Positions 11,951 through 25,400 of a stretch of DNA of 64,000 bases are shown here, piece by piece. Position 1 is the first letter of the stretch. Each line of letters starts with the position of its first letter. The stretch spans positions 27,153,691 to 27,217,690 of the forward strand of contig OX637407.1 of the NCBI GenBank assembly GCA_951799425.1. The letters run 5' to 3'. This DNA comes from Ilex aquifolium. Taxonomy: Eukaryota; Streptophyta; Magnoliopsida; Aquifoliales; Aquifoliaceae. A program made the translations under genes and the position numbers. The notes under the pieces were generated by a model. That model was not told where the DNA came from and ran no database searches. It worked only from the letters and a program-made list of their open reading frames with translations.

Positions 11951-12184
11951 ACTGCTGTAAAAAATTCAATTTCAATTTACAACATATTTGTAACTTTATA
12001 TCCACAACCCAAAACATGCATCCTCTTTTCAAAATAGAGGCTGCTAATAGTAGAGAAATAGATATCAATCACATGCCAATTATATGCAATTTGACGTCCA
12101 ATTAAAATACATAATACAATACAAGCTAAAAGCAGTTCAGCAGCAGTAGCAAAGCAGTAAAATTCAGTGTACTTTGTTATTCCA

Positions 12185-12365
12185 ACAGCCAACACACTTT
12201 AAAAAAAAACAGTAATTCAAATGCAGCAGTAAAGCAGTTCAAATGCACCTCCAATATAGCAGACAGTAGCAACAGTAACACACCTCAAATACATCAATTC
12301 AAATGCAGTACTTCAATCACAGTTCAAATGCAGGTATGCAGCAGTTCAAATGGTTCCAACTGCAT
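12185..12365. repeat. Cluster of TTCAAATGCA motifs
   Basis: The decamer ttcaaatgca, often preceded by cag or aa, occurs four times, plus a variant, within about 180 bp. It is interspersed with cagcagtaaagcag. Such clusters resemble subterminal repeats of DNA transposons, but I could not define ends. Confidence 0.45.
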
Positions 12366-12715
12366 GTGTACATCAGCTATATGTGTATTTTGTTCTCCAA
12401 ATTGCTAAAAAAAATCCCTAATTGCAAATCCTAATTCAAAGCCCCAAAGTTTGTTTTTCCAACCCTATTTGCAAAAAAAGAGTGCTAATCACTGATAAAA
12501 GGCAAAAGAGAGGGAAGAAAGAGCCAGAGAGAGAGGAGACACTCGTCGATCGTCAAATCTACACTTCAACAAGAGGGAGAAGAGACGTTGTCGGCATCAA
12601 AGAGAGGACGTTAGAGGTGAGAGAGAGAAAGAAGAGGGCCAGCGGCAATCGTATTCGCCTGAGGGGGTTCTATTGAATAAGGATAGAAGTTAGGGTTTCT
12701 TCTTCTTCTTTTTTT

Positions 12716-13460
12716 GTGAAAATTGGAAGTGAGTCCCCCTAGATGTACTTGTTTGAAGATAAGTCTTGCAAGGAAACTTATAAGGGACTAAGTCCATATT
12801 TAAAATTATATGTAATGACTTAAGTCCACTTTTTTTTTTATCTCAAAAATACCCTTCCTTGAAAGGAAGTTAAATTAATTTCCTATTTTAGAAATTGTTA
12901 TCCCTTAATTCAAGGTCAATTAAAATATGCCAATAAAATCTCCATCATAAATTTAAAATTCAAATTCAAAACTCTCTCTCTCTCTCTATATATATATATA
13001 ATCTCTATCATAAATTTAAAATTCAAATTCAAAACTCTCTCTCTCTTTATATATATATATATATATGTACGTTGGGTTATTATATATATGTATTCAAATT
13101 CATGTTACTATTTTTTTTATTATGTTACTGTTCATGTTACTATTATGTTGAGCATGTTACTGTTTTTGTTGAGTGTGTTTACTATTATTTTACTAAATAT
13201 TAATATTCAATGTTACAATTTTTTTTTTTTTTGAATATTATTATTTTTTGTGTTTGAATGATATTATTTTTTGCATTTGAATTTGAAAGAAATAATTATT
13301 GTCAAGTATGTTACAGTTTTTGTTAAGCATGTTACTATTTTTGTTGAACATGCTAATATTTTTGTTGAACATTTTACTGTTGTTATTTTTTAAAAATATT
13401 AATATTGAATGTTTCAATTTTTTTTTATGTTTAAATGTTACTATTTTTTATTTTTAATGT

Positions 13461-13511
<51 letters not shown>

Positions 13512-13699
13512 AGGAAAAATTTTAATGTTAGTCAAACTCCTAAGATTTAGGAGTTTTTAATTTTTAGTTTTATTTCACTTCTAAAGGGAAGGGATAGTAT
13601 TGTAAAATTGACAAAAAACGGACTTCATAACAAATTAGTTTCCTTGACGGACTTAAGTCCAAACAAGTCCATATAGAGGGACCGGCCTCCAAATTTCCC
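12716..13699. mobile_element. Mutator-like element copy 2 (empty-site reference for copy 1)
   Basis: It has the same ends as copy 1 (gtgaaaattggaagtgag; inverted gggaaatttggaggccgg). The 9-bp flanks tcttttttt / ttttttttt differ at one base, in a slippage-prone T tract. It lacks both nested insertions: the sequence runs through the Helitron site at 12925/12926 and the MITE site at 13661-13663. It has instead gained a local duplication of aatctccatcataaattt-type sequence, CT/TA microsatellites and a long (AT)n. No coding capacity. Confidence 0.85.
13464..13509. repeat. (AT)n microsatellite
   Basis: About 46 bp of uninterrupted AT repeats inside MULE copy 2. Confidence 0.9.
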
Positions 13700-14284
13700 T
13701 TTTTTTTTTTGCAAATAAGGGCCCAGACATATTTGTTCTGGTGCCCCTATTCTTTTTAAAAAATTCAAGTAATACCCCCGCCGTATACCCTGCATATCCC
13801 GATGTATTTGAAATTAAAATTTATTTATTTTTAATTCCAGGATACTTTCCAGCCATATCGGATACGTATTTAGTCGTATCGGATGTGTATACATATCCGG
13901 AAAGTATCTGATACTGATTCTTTGACTCTTTTGAAGTATTTGCGCTTCATAAATCTCAACCGGCGTTCTATTTTTGTAAGTGTATAATTCAAATTGCTAG
14001 CTATAATACTATGGGTTACAGATAAGAATTTAATGGGGATGTGATGGACGCAATTGGGGCCCTTTTTTGAACTAAAGATCCGATTTTTTTCCCAATATTT
14101 TTTGGGTTGACTATATAAATATATTTTTTATTATTGTGCTCTATCAAGGACTATGCTTGTTACTAAATCGTTAGTTTCATATCATTCTTTACTATTTGAC
14201 TTAAATAATAATTTCGTTCTATATCTATCCCAATGTTTAACTTCAATAATTATTATATAACTCTTTTTACTAATGTCTTAGTAA

Positions 14285-14560
14285 ATCATCATATGTCTAA
14301 ATCAACTAAGTCAATTTCCCCTTAATTTATCCCTTGCCGGTATCATCTCTATTTTTCCACGCATAATATCGTTCTTAATTTTATCTTTCCCAATTTTACC
14401 ATTCTCATTTCTGATATATTTAATTTTTGAACGTGTTGTTTCTTAGTTAACCAACACTCCGTACCATAAAGCATAACGAGTCTTATGATTGTTCTACAAA
14501 ATTTTCCTTTTAACTTATGCGGTATGCGTCTACACAACACCTTGATGCATACCTCTATTT
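14285..14560 (-). pseudogene. LINE ORF2 C-terminal fragment
   Basis: The minus strand reads LKGKFCRTIIRLVMLYGTEC, then a WLTKKQH...ISEMRM stretch, and, after a small deletion, KDKIKND-type and PARDKLRGN-type sequence with in-frame stops. This is the conserved segment after the reverse transcriptase of a plant LINE family whose intact form reads LYG(A/T)ECW ... MRMLRWM. Short, frameshifted and not functional. Confidence 0.8.
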
Positions 14561-14707
14561 AGTTCATCTTGCATTAATTCACGTCATCATTTATATGTAG
14601 TATAACCAACTAATTATGAAATAACATGTGAATTTAATAGGTTTTATTATTTTCATAATTTCCAATAAACTTCACATTCACTAAGTACACGATGTTTTAG
14701 AGTAGTA

Positions 14708-14858
14708 ATGCTAGACTGATAAAAAAAAGAGGATAAAAAACAGGGACAAAATGACTTGACATTACTATAATAGTGTTTTTCATCCTCCTTTTACACATTT
14801 GAAATTAAGATTTCCCGGTATGGTAATATTACATCTCTATTTTTGGTCAGTCTAGCAT
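14708..14858. mobile_element. Small MITE (151 bp) with 12-bp TIRs and TA flanks
   Basis: ATGCTAGACTGA at 14708 and its inverse at the right end are flanked by TA on both sides (14706-14707, 14859-14860). A TA target fits Tc1/mariner (Stowaway-like) elements. The TIR is not the canonical Stowaway sequence, so the superfamily is provisional. Confidence 0.65.
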
Positions 14859-14860
14859 TA

Positions 14861-16545
14861 TTGAGTAATTAGTAATATATGACCATTACACTCTATATTT
14901 ACTCAAAAAATTGAGCTTTGGTTGACGTGGACATGACAACACACTCTATATGTCGTTGATTTATTTTTCATGTCTCATATCATCACCATTATAGATACGT
15001 GAAACCCAAATACCGTCTCCCGAATGATTCTATTCATAATCGTAAGCAAACTACAAACTTCATTGCTAGGACTCCTGTTTACTGCCAAGATAATTGATAT
15101 TAACACTTACAATTGTCAAACTAATGTGAAATAATAGTTAAATCAATCGATCAATTTGTTTTTCCTATTAATACGGGATTGTTGAATAACATAAGAAAAA
15201 AAATCTACACGTATACTACCTAACAAGAAATCAAGCTAGATGCTAACTCAAGCAAATATAGTATTTTAAAAGTCATAATTCAAAAAATAACTGACTTTAT
15301 GCTACCTATTCATGGAAATTTCAGCACGTTTACTCGATGAAGTGAATATGAAATTTCTTAGCCAAGGGTTAGAAATCTAGGCTTTTGTCATTTCAGATTT
15401 TATTGATATGCACAACACTAGCATGAATTGAGATGTACTCATTCATACATCCAGCCAAGAACAAATCATACAACATACACACAGCAAAAGCACAATCAAT
15501 TTTAAATGAAATCCAAAAAATTATGCAGATTATGGTTTCAAAATATCGACGACAGTTGACATATTTAAATACAAACACAAATACAATAAAGGTGGATACC
15601 TGGATAGTAGATTATATGTAAATATGGTGAGCCACAATACCGTGTGCACAAAAGAAACACTATGGTTTAGGCCATAGAGGAGATTTACGACTCACACAAA
15701 CATAAAAAAATTAGAGATGAACAACAATCTGAAGGCGCCGTATAGTTAAAAAAATCTCCAATTACAAAAACTTAGAATCAGTTGGTTCATCAGTTGTACA
15801 ATATCAATCAATTTCAGTAAATTTCATCAAAATAACCAAAATCGAAAATCATCAAAACCTAACAAATTAACAACAAAGCACACAGAGGACACATAATCTT
15901 ACCCCAATATCCAACTACGTGTGTATGTGTGTGTGTACTCAAACCCAAATGTGGCTCCAGGTTTTCAAACCCAAATGTATATACCCAAATCAAGAATATG
16001 TGGGCCTTCAAGACAATTTTATAGTCAATCCCCTACTCAATCCCCACTAATCCAATGAAACAAATAAACAAAAAGGATACTTTTTAAGTTAATGAAAAGA
16101 AAAACTATTTATGATTAGTGCCAAAGTCTGCTCCTTGATTATAAATCTTCCATGCTATTTTGTATCACTATGATTTTAATGCTCTTCCCAATTGTATCCA
16201 TAATCTAAGTAAAACCTCAAAAGAATTATGATCCTATTGAAAAAGCAGATTTATCCGATGATTCAAAGAATTTTTCATCCTTTATTATTTGGAGTTTACT
16301 TTTATTACGCTCCCTTTGAAGGAGTCTACATTCCCCTTTATATATGCTTTAAACCATTTTTTCTTATATAGGCGCGCTCCCTTTTTTTCAAAGAATTCAT
16401 GCACATTCCTTTACTCCACAGGGTCTTCTCTCATAGGAAAAAACCCTGGGATTAAGTAATTAATAGAGTACAAAACATATCTTCAAACTCTACCTTATTC
16501 TGATTGTTTAGAGGGCGATCGCGACGAAATAATTGAATGAAGTCT
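14861..16545. other. Intergenic, no gene recognised
   Basis: AT-rich spacer with short overlapping open frames on both strands around 15393-15621 that lack protein-like composition. A short GT-rich microsatellite lies at about 15919-15937. Confidence 0.5.
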
Positions 16546-16938
16546 TCAATTTCTTTCGAAGGTGTTGACCCGCAGCAAGGGCAGAAAAGCATTTATACTT
16601 ATATTGAATGAGCATCGATAGGAAATAATTTTCAGAGTGAGATTCGCTCTAATACACATTTCTTCCATTTTTCTTTCTTGACAATCGAATTCAAGTGAAA
16701 AAAATGTGTCTTGAAGTAGATCTTGATCCATAATTTCATTTATGTGGGTAATTTTACGAGGCTGAAATCTCCAATGTTGGTGTATACATGCAAATACCAG
16801 GCCTGTCCATTGGGAGGTTAGGCACTTGATGGACCGGCCCGATGCCCTACCCAATATACATAACACACCAGCTTGGCCCAACTTGAAAAGAAGCCCCATC
16901 TGGACCAAAGCCCAGTTCAGAGTCAAGATGAGCGTCAA
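16546..16938 (-). other. Open reading frame of unknown status (130 codons)
   Basis: The minus strand encodes 130 residues including EIMDQDLLQDTFFSLEFDCQ. Composition is fairly protein-like, but I recognise no domain, and its 5' part abuts a TIR element starting at 16978. It may be part of an old element or an exon of an unidentified gene. Confidence 0.2.
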
Positions 16939-17397
16939 CAGTTACAGAACAAATGGATTTAGGGTTTTTTAGGTGTGGGTACAATTTTTTAGACTTATTT
17001 GAGCAAAAGTGTATGGGTAAGTTGTTTATTCCATTAAGTACAATTTTTATAAAATTTTTTATGTTTAGGTACAAAATTCAAATGAATTAAAATCTTTTTT
17101 ACCTAAACATCCTTCCTTAATTTATGCAGCTATCATTGACAGTTATTTTAGGAAATGAATATGTAAATATTACATATTTGTTATCTTTTAATTTTTGAAT
17201 TTTGAATGAGCAATTATGTGGGAGATTTTAGGCAGCTATTGACAGATATTTTAGGAAACAAATATGTAAAGATTACATATTTTTTATCTTTAATTTTTTG
17301 AATTTTGAATGAGCAATTTTGTGTGATATATGCAGTAAATGTTTTGTTATATATTGTGTATTGTTCGTTGTTGGGATGTAGGGAAAAAAGAACTTCT

Positions 17398-17592
17398 TTG
17401 TTTTTTTTAATGGGTGTAACTGTTTTTTAATGGGTGTAACTATTTTTTTAATGGGTGTAACTGTTTTTTAATGAGAGAAACTATTTTTTTAATTGGTGTA
17501 ACTGTTTTTTAATGTATGTAACTATTTTTATAATGGGTGTAACTATTTTTTAATGGGTGTAACTATTTTTTTAATGGGTGTAACTATTTTTC
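17398..17592. repeat. Minisatellite, about 20-22 bp unit
   Basis: About nine copies of a unit containing taatgggtgtaact plus a T run, with slight variation (for example taatgagagaaact). Confidence 0.9.
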
Positions 17593-17638
17593 CAGTGAAG
17601 AAGTTGTCGGAGACGATACACAATTACTTGATCGTAGA

Positions 17639-17838
17639 CGACGATGAACAATAACTCGTATTCCTCTCTTTTTTTGGACGATGAACAGTAACTCGTATTC
17701 CTCTCTTTTTTTGGACGATGAACAGTAACTTGTTTTCCTCTATTTTTTTGGACGATGAACAGTAACTCGTACTCCTTGTGTTTTTTGGACGATGAATAGT
17801 AACTTGTATTCCTTGTTTTTTTGGACGATGAACAGTGA
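17639..17838. repeat. Minisatellite, about 36-39 bp unit
   Basis: Five to six copies of a unit built from ggacgatgaacagtaact followed by cgtattcctctctttttt. The last copies are degenerate (gatgaatagtaacttg; gatgaacagtgacac). Confidence 0.9.
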
Positions 17839-18089
17839 CACTTTTGGCATTCCCATGAACATAGAATCCTTCTGTTAAAAAGGATGGATTTTAATAATTA
17901 AACCCCCTATTTTCCCTCCCATTACTTGATTGCTGCCAAAAAAAACGGATGGAAGATGATAAGTTTCCATACATGTGCTATTTACCGATGACAATAATGG
18001 CATTTTTAAAAAATATGCATTTTACCCTAAATAAATTTTTGAGTTGTACTTTTGCCTAAATAAGTCTAATAAATTATACCGACTTCTAA

Positions 18090-18432
18090 GGGCGTGTTTG
18101 GTTTGTGTTTCGAAAACTGTTTTTTGTTCTCAAAATTTCAAAAACACCAAAAACCTGTTTGTTTAGCTTTTTTGTTCTCCAAATTTTAGAAAATTTTGAG
18201 AATTGAGTCAAAGAAACAGAAAACAAGTCTAGCTTGTTTCGGAGTTTTCTTTGAAAATTTTGAAAACAAGGAGAACAATTTTGGACTTTAATGAGGTCTG
18301 TCCTTCGAGTCTCCTTAGGAGCAAATTTCTTCATTCTTTTTTTTTTTTTACTTCTTCCTCTCTCTCATAATATATAATATATATATATATATATATAATA
18401 GATATTATAATATAATATATTATATAATATTC

Positions 18433-18490
<58 letters not shown>

Positions 18491-18534
18491 TGGTATATAT
18501 ATGTATATATATATCTACGAATTTATATATAAGA

Positions 18535-18592
<58 letters not shown>

Positions 18593-19013
18593 ATATAATA
18601 TATATTATAGAATATATAACTATAATAAATAGAATATTATAATATATAACCATTATATAATATATAAATATTATATAATATATATTATAATATAATAGAA
18701 TATTATAATATATAAATATTATATTATAATATATATTATATTTTAAAGTTTGGTTTATTGAATTTTTTTTTTATAAAATTATCAATCTAAAAATAACTTT
18801 CTTATATTTTTTTATTAATGTTTGAATTACTTTTCAAACATATATTTAGGCTGTCCAAACAGGTTTTACTATTTTCTGTTCTATAAAATTGTTTTTAAAA
18901 TCATCTAACCAAACATGTTTTTTATCTCAAAAAATATCAAAACCATTTTCTTAAAACTCTTCTCAAAAACTGTTTTCGGATACCTGTTTTTGAAACGCAA
19001 ACCAAACAGGCCA
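18090..19013. mobile_element. Tourist-like (PIF/Harbinger) element
   Basis: The left end GGGCGTGTTTGGTTTGTGTT and inverted right end TGGCCTGTTTGGTTTGCGTT are flanked by TAA at 18087-18089 and 19014-19016. Inverted similarity extends further inside. A large AT-rich microsatellite block occupies the middle. A more diverged relative lies at about 60308-61831. No transposase. Confidence 0.82.
18369..18736. repeat. AT/TATA microsatellite block
   Basis: About 370 bp of nearly pure A/T sequence with several long (AT)n runs interrupted by ataatata phrases. It lies inside the Tourist-like element and is probably unstable. Confidence 0.9.
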
Positions 19014-19410
19014 TAAATTCCCCATGGATTTATTCATATCTTCTCACACTTTTTCCTCTATACAGTTCCTCAAGCAAATCCCAAAATCTATCTGATGAAA
19101 TTTTTCGCAATTAACAGATACACATAAAAAATTCACAGATTTCATCACGCAGCAAGAAATAAAAGAAAAATTCCCAATAAAACGGTTGAATCACATCACC
19201 CTCTAAATACAGCATGTTTTACATCAATGACAAACAGAATACAAGATCCGCATAGGGGAAAATTGGATGAAATAAAGATGGAATATGAAGATGGTATAAA
19301 AATAAAACCCCTCCAGAGGTATTAAAAATAATTGAAAAAATTTTACTCGCCACCCGTTATTGAGGATTACATGAAAAGGAAAAGTAAAAGCCGGGCGTTG
19401 TACAATGTCT

Positions 19411-22400
19411 TTACGTAATGATTAGAAGATTATTATCGTATCCACTGCTGTGAACAATCGGACGTAAGGGATCAATCCTCCATATGCCATCAACAATGAA
19501 CTTGATCTATCAATATGGTGGAAGCAATTGAAATGTCCATCAATAAAAAAACTACTGAAAAAGTGAAACACATGCAAGACAATAGAAGCAACTTACCTCG
19601 TATCTACCTGGATACAGCTTCAGGGACACAGAAAGTACACCCGTACTAGATTTTTCCAGCTTGTGCTGCAATAAAGCACCATTAACCATAAATAGGAAGC
19701 TCAATAGCACACATTAATCGACCATAACATATATGCATTTGCAGTACATGACTCCTCTGATTCAGACAGTAGGTATTTCTTCTCCTCGGCACAAGGAGTT
19801 ATAAGGTCAAATCTCTCACTATTCCATACTAGTGTAGTCTGTAGAAGTTAGATATCTGGAACAAGCAATAACCTTGCCATTTTAGAAAACAAACTACTGT
19901 CCTGTATTGCCAGATTAATCCTTCCTTCTAACCAGATCCAACATATTAACCTATATTGGAAACTCCCAAAAGTCGAAGCCACCAAACTCAGAAGTTGAGT
20001 GCATTCTACAACTATTGATTGACAGGACATGCTTAACATAGGATTTGAATTTTTGACAGGACTAGGAGTTTGAAACCTGTAAGAAAACGGCATTTAATAA
20101 CTTGAAAGAAGAAATCTGTCTGCATAAAAGTGTGTTTCTAAGAGTACATACCTGTTAAATACTTGACCAAGACGAGTTAGAAACTCAAAAGGATGGATCT
20201 ACTTCTGGGACTTTATTCTATAAACTAGTTTGAGAATTCACAGAGCATCTCAGACTCTCGGTCATTGGCATAACAATAACATGCGGTTATTTCAGTGGCA
20301 ACATTCTATCCAGATACGATATAATATAACACAAACACCAATGACATAAGATTCCTCAAGAAAATAGGATAGGAAAATGGCGGGAACATGTTTACACATG
20401 TCATATATCAAGAATTTATACGTAAATCATACATAGGTAGGGATGTTAAACGATCTGAGTGGCTCAGGCTATGCTTCTTCTTTTTTTTGGCTCGTTCAAA
20501 CTCCTTCAAACCACAAAATGAATTGAATTTGATCAGATTCTCAAACTCGTTTTGTAAACAGACCGAATCTGAGCAAAATGTGGATCGGCTGGCATAGGTA
20601 CTAAACTTATCCTCATATAGCTCCAAGTTATATGCACTTCTCTATTCCTCTCTACCCTAATAGGTTTTTGGAAATTTAAACTTCTCAGGCTTGACAATAT
20701 AGTTGATTATACCTATTTTGAGACTTTAATTGAGAAATTGATAATTTTGGGATTCACTGTTACGTTCTGCAGCTAAACTTCTTAAAATTTCTACACTAAA
20801 GTTGAGCTTGAGATCAGTTTGAATGCTCGCAAGCTTGTGTTGAACTGAGCATGAACAAAAATCCAAGCTTGACAGTCAAGCTCGAGCTCAGCCCATCACT
20901 ACTGATTCGAACTTGAAAATTCTCAAGCTTGACAAGCCCAGCTCGATTACTCATCTATTCAGAACTTCAAATGCCATCAACAACACAACATTGTTACAAG
21001 ATCAAAACAAAAATATTTATCAAACCAAAAGTCAAGGAAAAACTTTAGTCTTGAAAGAGATAGAGGAAGGACTATAAGTGTGATAGCTGTGTCACCACCG
21101 GTCACTCGAAACAGCCAAAACTTTTCATTTGATACAATTCAATGCTTGCAAGGTGCCAACATCTTTTTCTTATCCCTTTTGATATGTATTCTCTCTTTTG
21201 TTTGGTACACATGTTGCTTATAGTTCATATTTGAACCCATCTTCCTCCAAAAAAAAAAAAAGTGCGTCTAAACATTCTAAATTCAAATAACAAAGAAAAA
21301 TTACGTAGTGTCTGAGTGTGTCCAGACTATGTCCATGTTCTGACGAAAAGCTAAGAGGTTTCCATGTTTCCTAGCCTGTAATTTGCCCATCAATAAATGG
21401 ACCAAGCTTCCTTAATCAAATTATGGAAATTTTGATTTGGCATCCACCAGTACCAATCAAAGAATTCTGCTGCAATAACCGAATAAAGCAATAATATACG
21501 TGATTCCCTATGGTGTGAATAAACTTAAACATCTGAACTTCATGTGAATATAATCTGCATGCTACACACAATTCATGATCTATAGCACTACTAAGCCCAG
21601 CAGCAGCCAATACAAACCTAATAGTTCATTTGGTGTTAAATAGGGCATTCGGCGGAAACAACCTCTCCGTACACGTGGGTAGGGCTGCCTACTCTGACCT
21701 TCTCACAGTGACGGAAGCTTCGGAAACTGAACTGACTTTTTTTTAAATAAGATACGCACCAAAATATCAACTTTTATTTACTAAAATGGGTTTCCAACAA
21801 GCGTTCTCAAATAAATTCACGTCAACAAAACCTTATCACCTCTAATTAGGTCTAGCAACCTGAATACTTGTCCAAAATTCTTCAGCTCATCTTAGGCCTA
21901 TTCATGCACTTATCATACTTCATTGCATATTACCACACACCATCTTAGCTTACTTCTTCAATATTCGATTTGAAGGTAAGCTTTCACTAATTCTTTAAAT
22001 ATCAGTAGCCAAATGGAAGGCATATGGTACCTCAAACTCTAGAGAACAATGACTCAAGTGAAAGCCAAATTCATTTTTGTTCAAGCAAAAGTAAATATTT
22101 CACATAATCAAAAAACCCGAATGCTTGTACATCACTTCTCGGCGATGTTGAAAAGAGTAATAGTCCCAAATGACTGATTTATTTCAATAGTTTCAAACCT
22201 GAGAGGTCCAACCATCAAAAGATCCTGCCAAGAGAACCTCTGATGCTGAATTAGGCCAAACTATGCAGGCAGTACGAAGAAGTTGTACAGCTTTACAAGC
22301 ATCATTAATCCTCTTCTGCTTCTCTTCCACCATCTTCTGTGCATCACTGCAAATGAAGGTAGGAATGTGATGCAAACCAAAGCAGAAAACATGTCCAACT

Positions 22401-25400
22401 GAACATTTTAAGGAACAAACATTATGAATACATTACTGATAGTGCCATTTTTCCTTCTAACACAGCTAACTTTGCACGTATTGACCTCAATCTGCCCTGG
22501 GCATGCATTAATTCATTTTCCTGAAACTCCCACGCATCAGAGAGCTTCTGCAAATCGCTAGAAGAGTTTTCTGGATCCTGAGGAAAAATGTGTAGTAGGA
22601 TCAGAGAATAGAGAAATAAAAACCAAAAAAATGAGCTCAAAGAATAAGAACACAATGATAACTTCTCCCTTGGAAATAAAAGTATATTAGATTCTTCTTA
22701 GACTGCTAAAGCACTTATGTCTTAAGTACAAAAAATCAGCTTCTTTCCTGCAAAATGTACGCATTCCCCTGCCAAATACTCCAAGTAACACGCCTCCTAC
22801 CCCAATCTTTGGAATGTTTTTTGATAATTTCATGCTATTAAGAAAATGAAGTCCAAAAACCAATAGAAAGTGACAACTTAGTGACAATATTAGACGTATT
22901 TAACAAGAAAACTAGTCTCGCTCTCCATTATCAGACACACAGGATTAAATGACTCCACATCCATGCAAAGACAATATTTGTCATCGAATTTTGGGGTTTT
23001 GGGAAGAGTACAAAAGCTCGTTATCAGCGGAGATGTGTGGCATTGACAAATTTATGGACATTATGGTTGGATAGTGATGCAAGAATTTTGGAACACAATT
23101 TTGAAGATGGGATATAATTGTGGGGAAGAATTCGGCTCTTGGCTACTAGGTTTCAGTTTCCTCTGATTTTGCATGAGCTCATTGATTTTTGACAGGGCAT
23201 ATTGGAGGTCTGTGTGTAAGATGTAACTTGTCTATTTCTTTTTCTCGCTTTGTAGCTAATCTTTTTTTTTAGCCTTTTGGAGGACCGCTCGTCCTTCATG
23301 TACTGAATCTTAATGTTATTTATTATGGCTTCTTCATTCCTGGTCAAAAAGAAAAAACATCGAATGACACAATAATGCAAATATTGCAAAGAACAAGCCA
23401 GGATTGTAAATGTCGAAACACACCATGCAGATTATCAGTCAAAAGTTATTTGGAAACCAAAAACCAGCTGAGACTGGAATGTTGAAATATAGACAACTAA
23501 AGCTGGCAGCCCTTGGTGTGTCTTATGGTTTTGTTGCATAAAGTGCCTCAACTCCCAATTCTAATCAATAAGAAAAAAGCAATATGGTTCGTCTGTGCTA
23601 AATGGAAGAATCAGCTACTCTCATTTGGTCAGTCAGCTGAACTTCCCTTTTGGATCAGTCCATCACATGAAAAGTGATCAGTTTAAGAAAATATCAGATT
23701 TCTCGGGTTATCGGGTGTTTTGGATGTATCTTTTTGCTTAGGAGTCAGATAATTGTAAACCTCTTAAATTCAAAAGTCACAAGAGAATATAAACTTGTTG
23801 GCATCCAAACATGTCGTTCATCTTAGAAAATACGTCTAACTTTCACAAGTCAAATTGAGAACTATTTCTAATATCCAAATGCCCAATATACACAATTCTA
23901 TTCAAAACATAAAATATCAGAAAAAATAGAAGTGCAATTTTTATTTTTATTTTTTTGATATATTGTAGCAAAAGGTCCAAGGAACAAATAACAATCAGAT
24001 TACTTCCAAACAAAAATAATAAGTAGCCACTTTAGACTTATAAGGATATGTTCACGCAGATGTCCAGTATACTGACATTGCAGAGCAAATCAGTAGTACA
24101 TACAAGCCCACATATTTGTGTATAGTGAAGGAATATCATAGATCTGTGCATGAAATGAACCCCCAATAAATTAGTCATCCCAAAAAATTAGGAATATCCT
24201 ACTTATCTACATCTTGCAGTTATTGTGACAAAAAAGCCACTGCCGACAATCCACAACAGAGTAATTAAAGAATCTGGGAACACAGAGCAACAGGGATTAG
24301 ATCGCCCACCTCCACTGTATTGTATTCCTCACTCTTGGACCTCAACAACCGAAGTGCAGAGGCAAGCTCAAACTCCAGCTGCTGAAGCCGGTTTTGTATC
24401 TGATTTTGATTGCTCTCTTTCCATAGATCTAAAGCTTCACCAGTACCCTCAGTTATTGAAAGTTCATCTTTTGAAGCATCCTTCTCCCCTGCTATCCTAT
24501 TTTTGTAATACGAAATTTCAGCGGCTGCACATTGCAAGGGGGACATACTAAGCTATAATGAGTCCAGATGTTGACCTCTAAAGGACAAGTGAAACATTGA
24601 AATGGAATACCTTCAAAATCGGAATCTGAGTAGCCTGCCCGTTGATTGCTCCATGCCCTCCACATTTCAGGCTTAACTGCATTTCCTAAACCATCAAGGT
24701 CTGATTGCAATTCACTGCAAGAATCATTATACATGCCTTTCTTGTGGCTACTCGATCCAAGTACGCGACTTCTTCGAAGGTCAGTCCTGCCTTTTACAAT
24801 GACAAGCACCGCATATTATGTTTTAGATTGTCAGCATATAAACTAAAACAAGACAAAGTCAACCATCTATTAATGAAGATTCTAATGGCATTAGACACAA
24901 TTCAAACAATTGCCACATAAGGACTTATAACAGAAAGTTTTTTGTTTCTGTTAAGACTTAAGATATATACAGCTAAAGGTATAACCATCTTAGACAGATC
25001 ATATAAAATTTTTGAGAAAACATCTTTCGCTGCAACAGTTCAATCTTAAGTCTGCATCTAAGTCCTTGCCATAGTTTCACAGCATTGGTTCACAAGCATT
25101 CATTCAGGTGAGCACAGAGAGGGGGAAAAACCAAGTTAAAAATCATATCCTTTCAGTCTTCTTGTTCATGGTAAACCACACCAATTTACCTTAGAGTCAA
25201 CAGAACAAACTTACACGCATCAGTTGAGCCTCCAAAATGCCTGGCGTCTCCATCGTTCTTTCTTGAAGCATGATTACCATATCCTTTTTCCAAATTAATG
25301 CCAAAAGACAAATTTCTCTGGTGCTCCAATCTACTCAATATGCCATGAATCCCAGTTTCTTCCTCAGCTGCAATTTCTCTGCCCCAATCTTTTTTTGGGT

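Larger units (their letters stand above)
16978..18080. mobile_element. TIR element (MULE-like) carrying two minisatellites
   Basis: The left end GGTACAATTTTTTAGACTTA and the reverse complement of the right end GGTATAATTTATTAGACTTA match over about 33 bp with a few differences. I found no clear target duplication, so the ends are provisional. The interior has a tandem pair of about 105 bp (17125-17320), two minisatellites and no coding sequence. Confidence 0.55.

Noticed and set aside
16100..16950. Plastid DNA insertion
   Set aside because: Some phrases felt plastid-like, but I could not match any plastid gene by reading, so it is not claimed.
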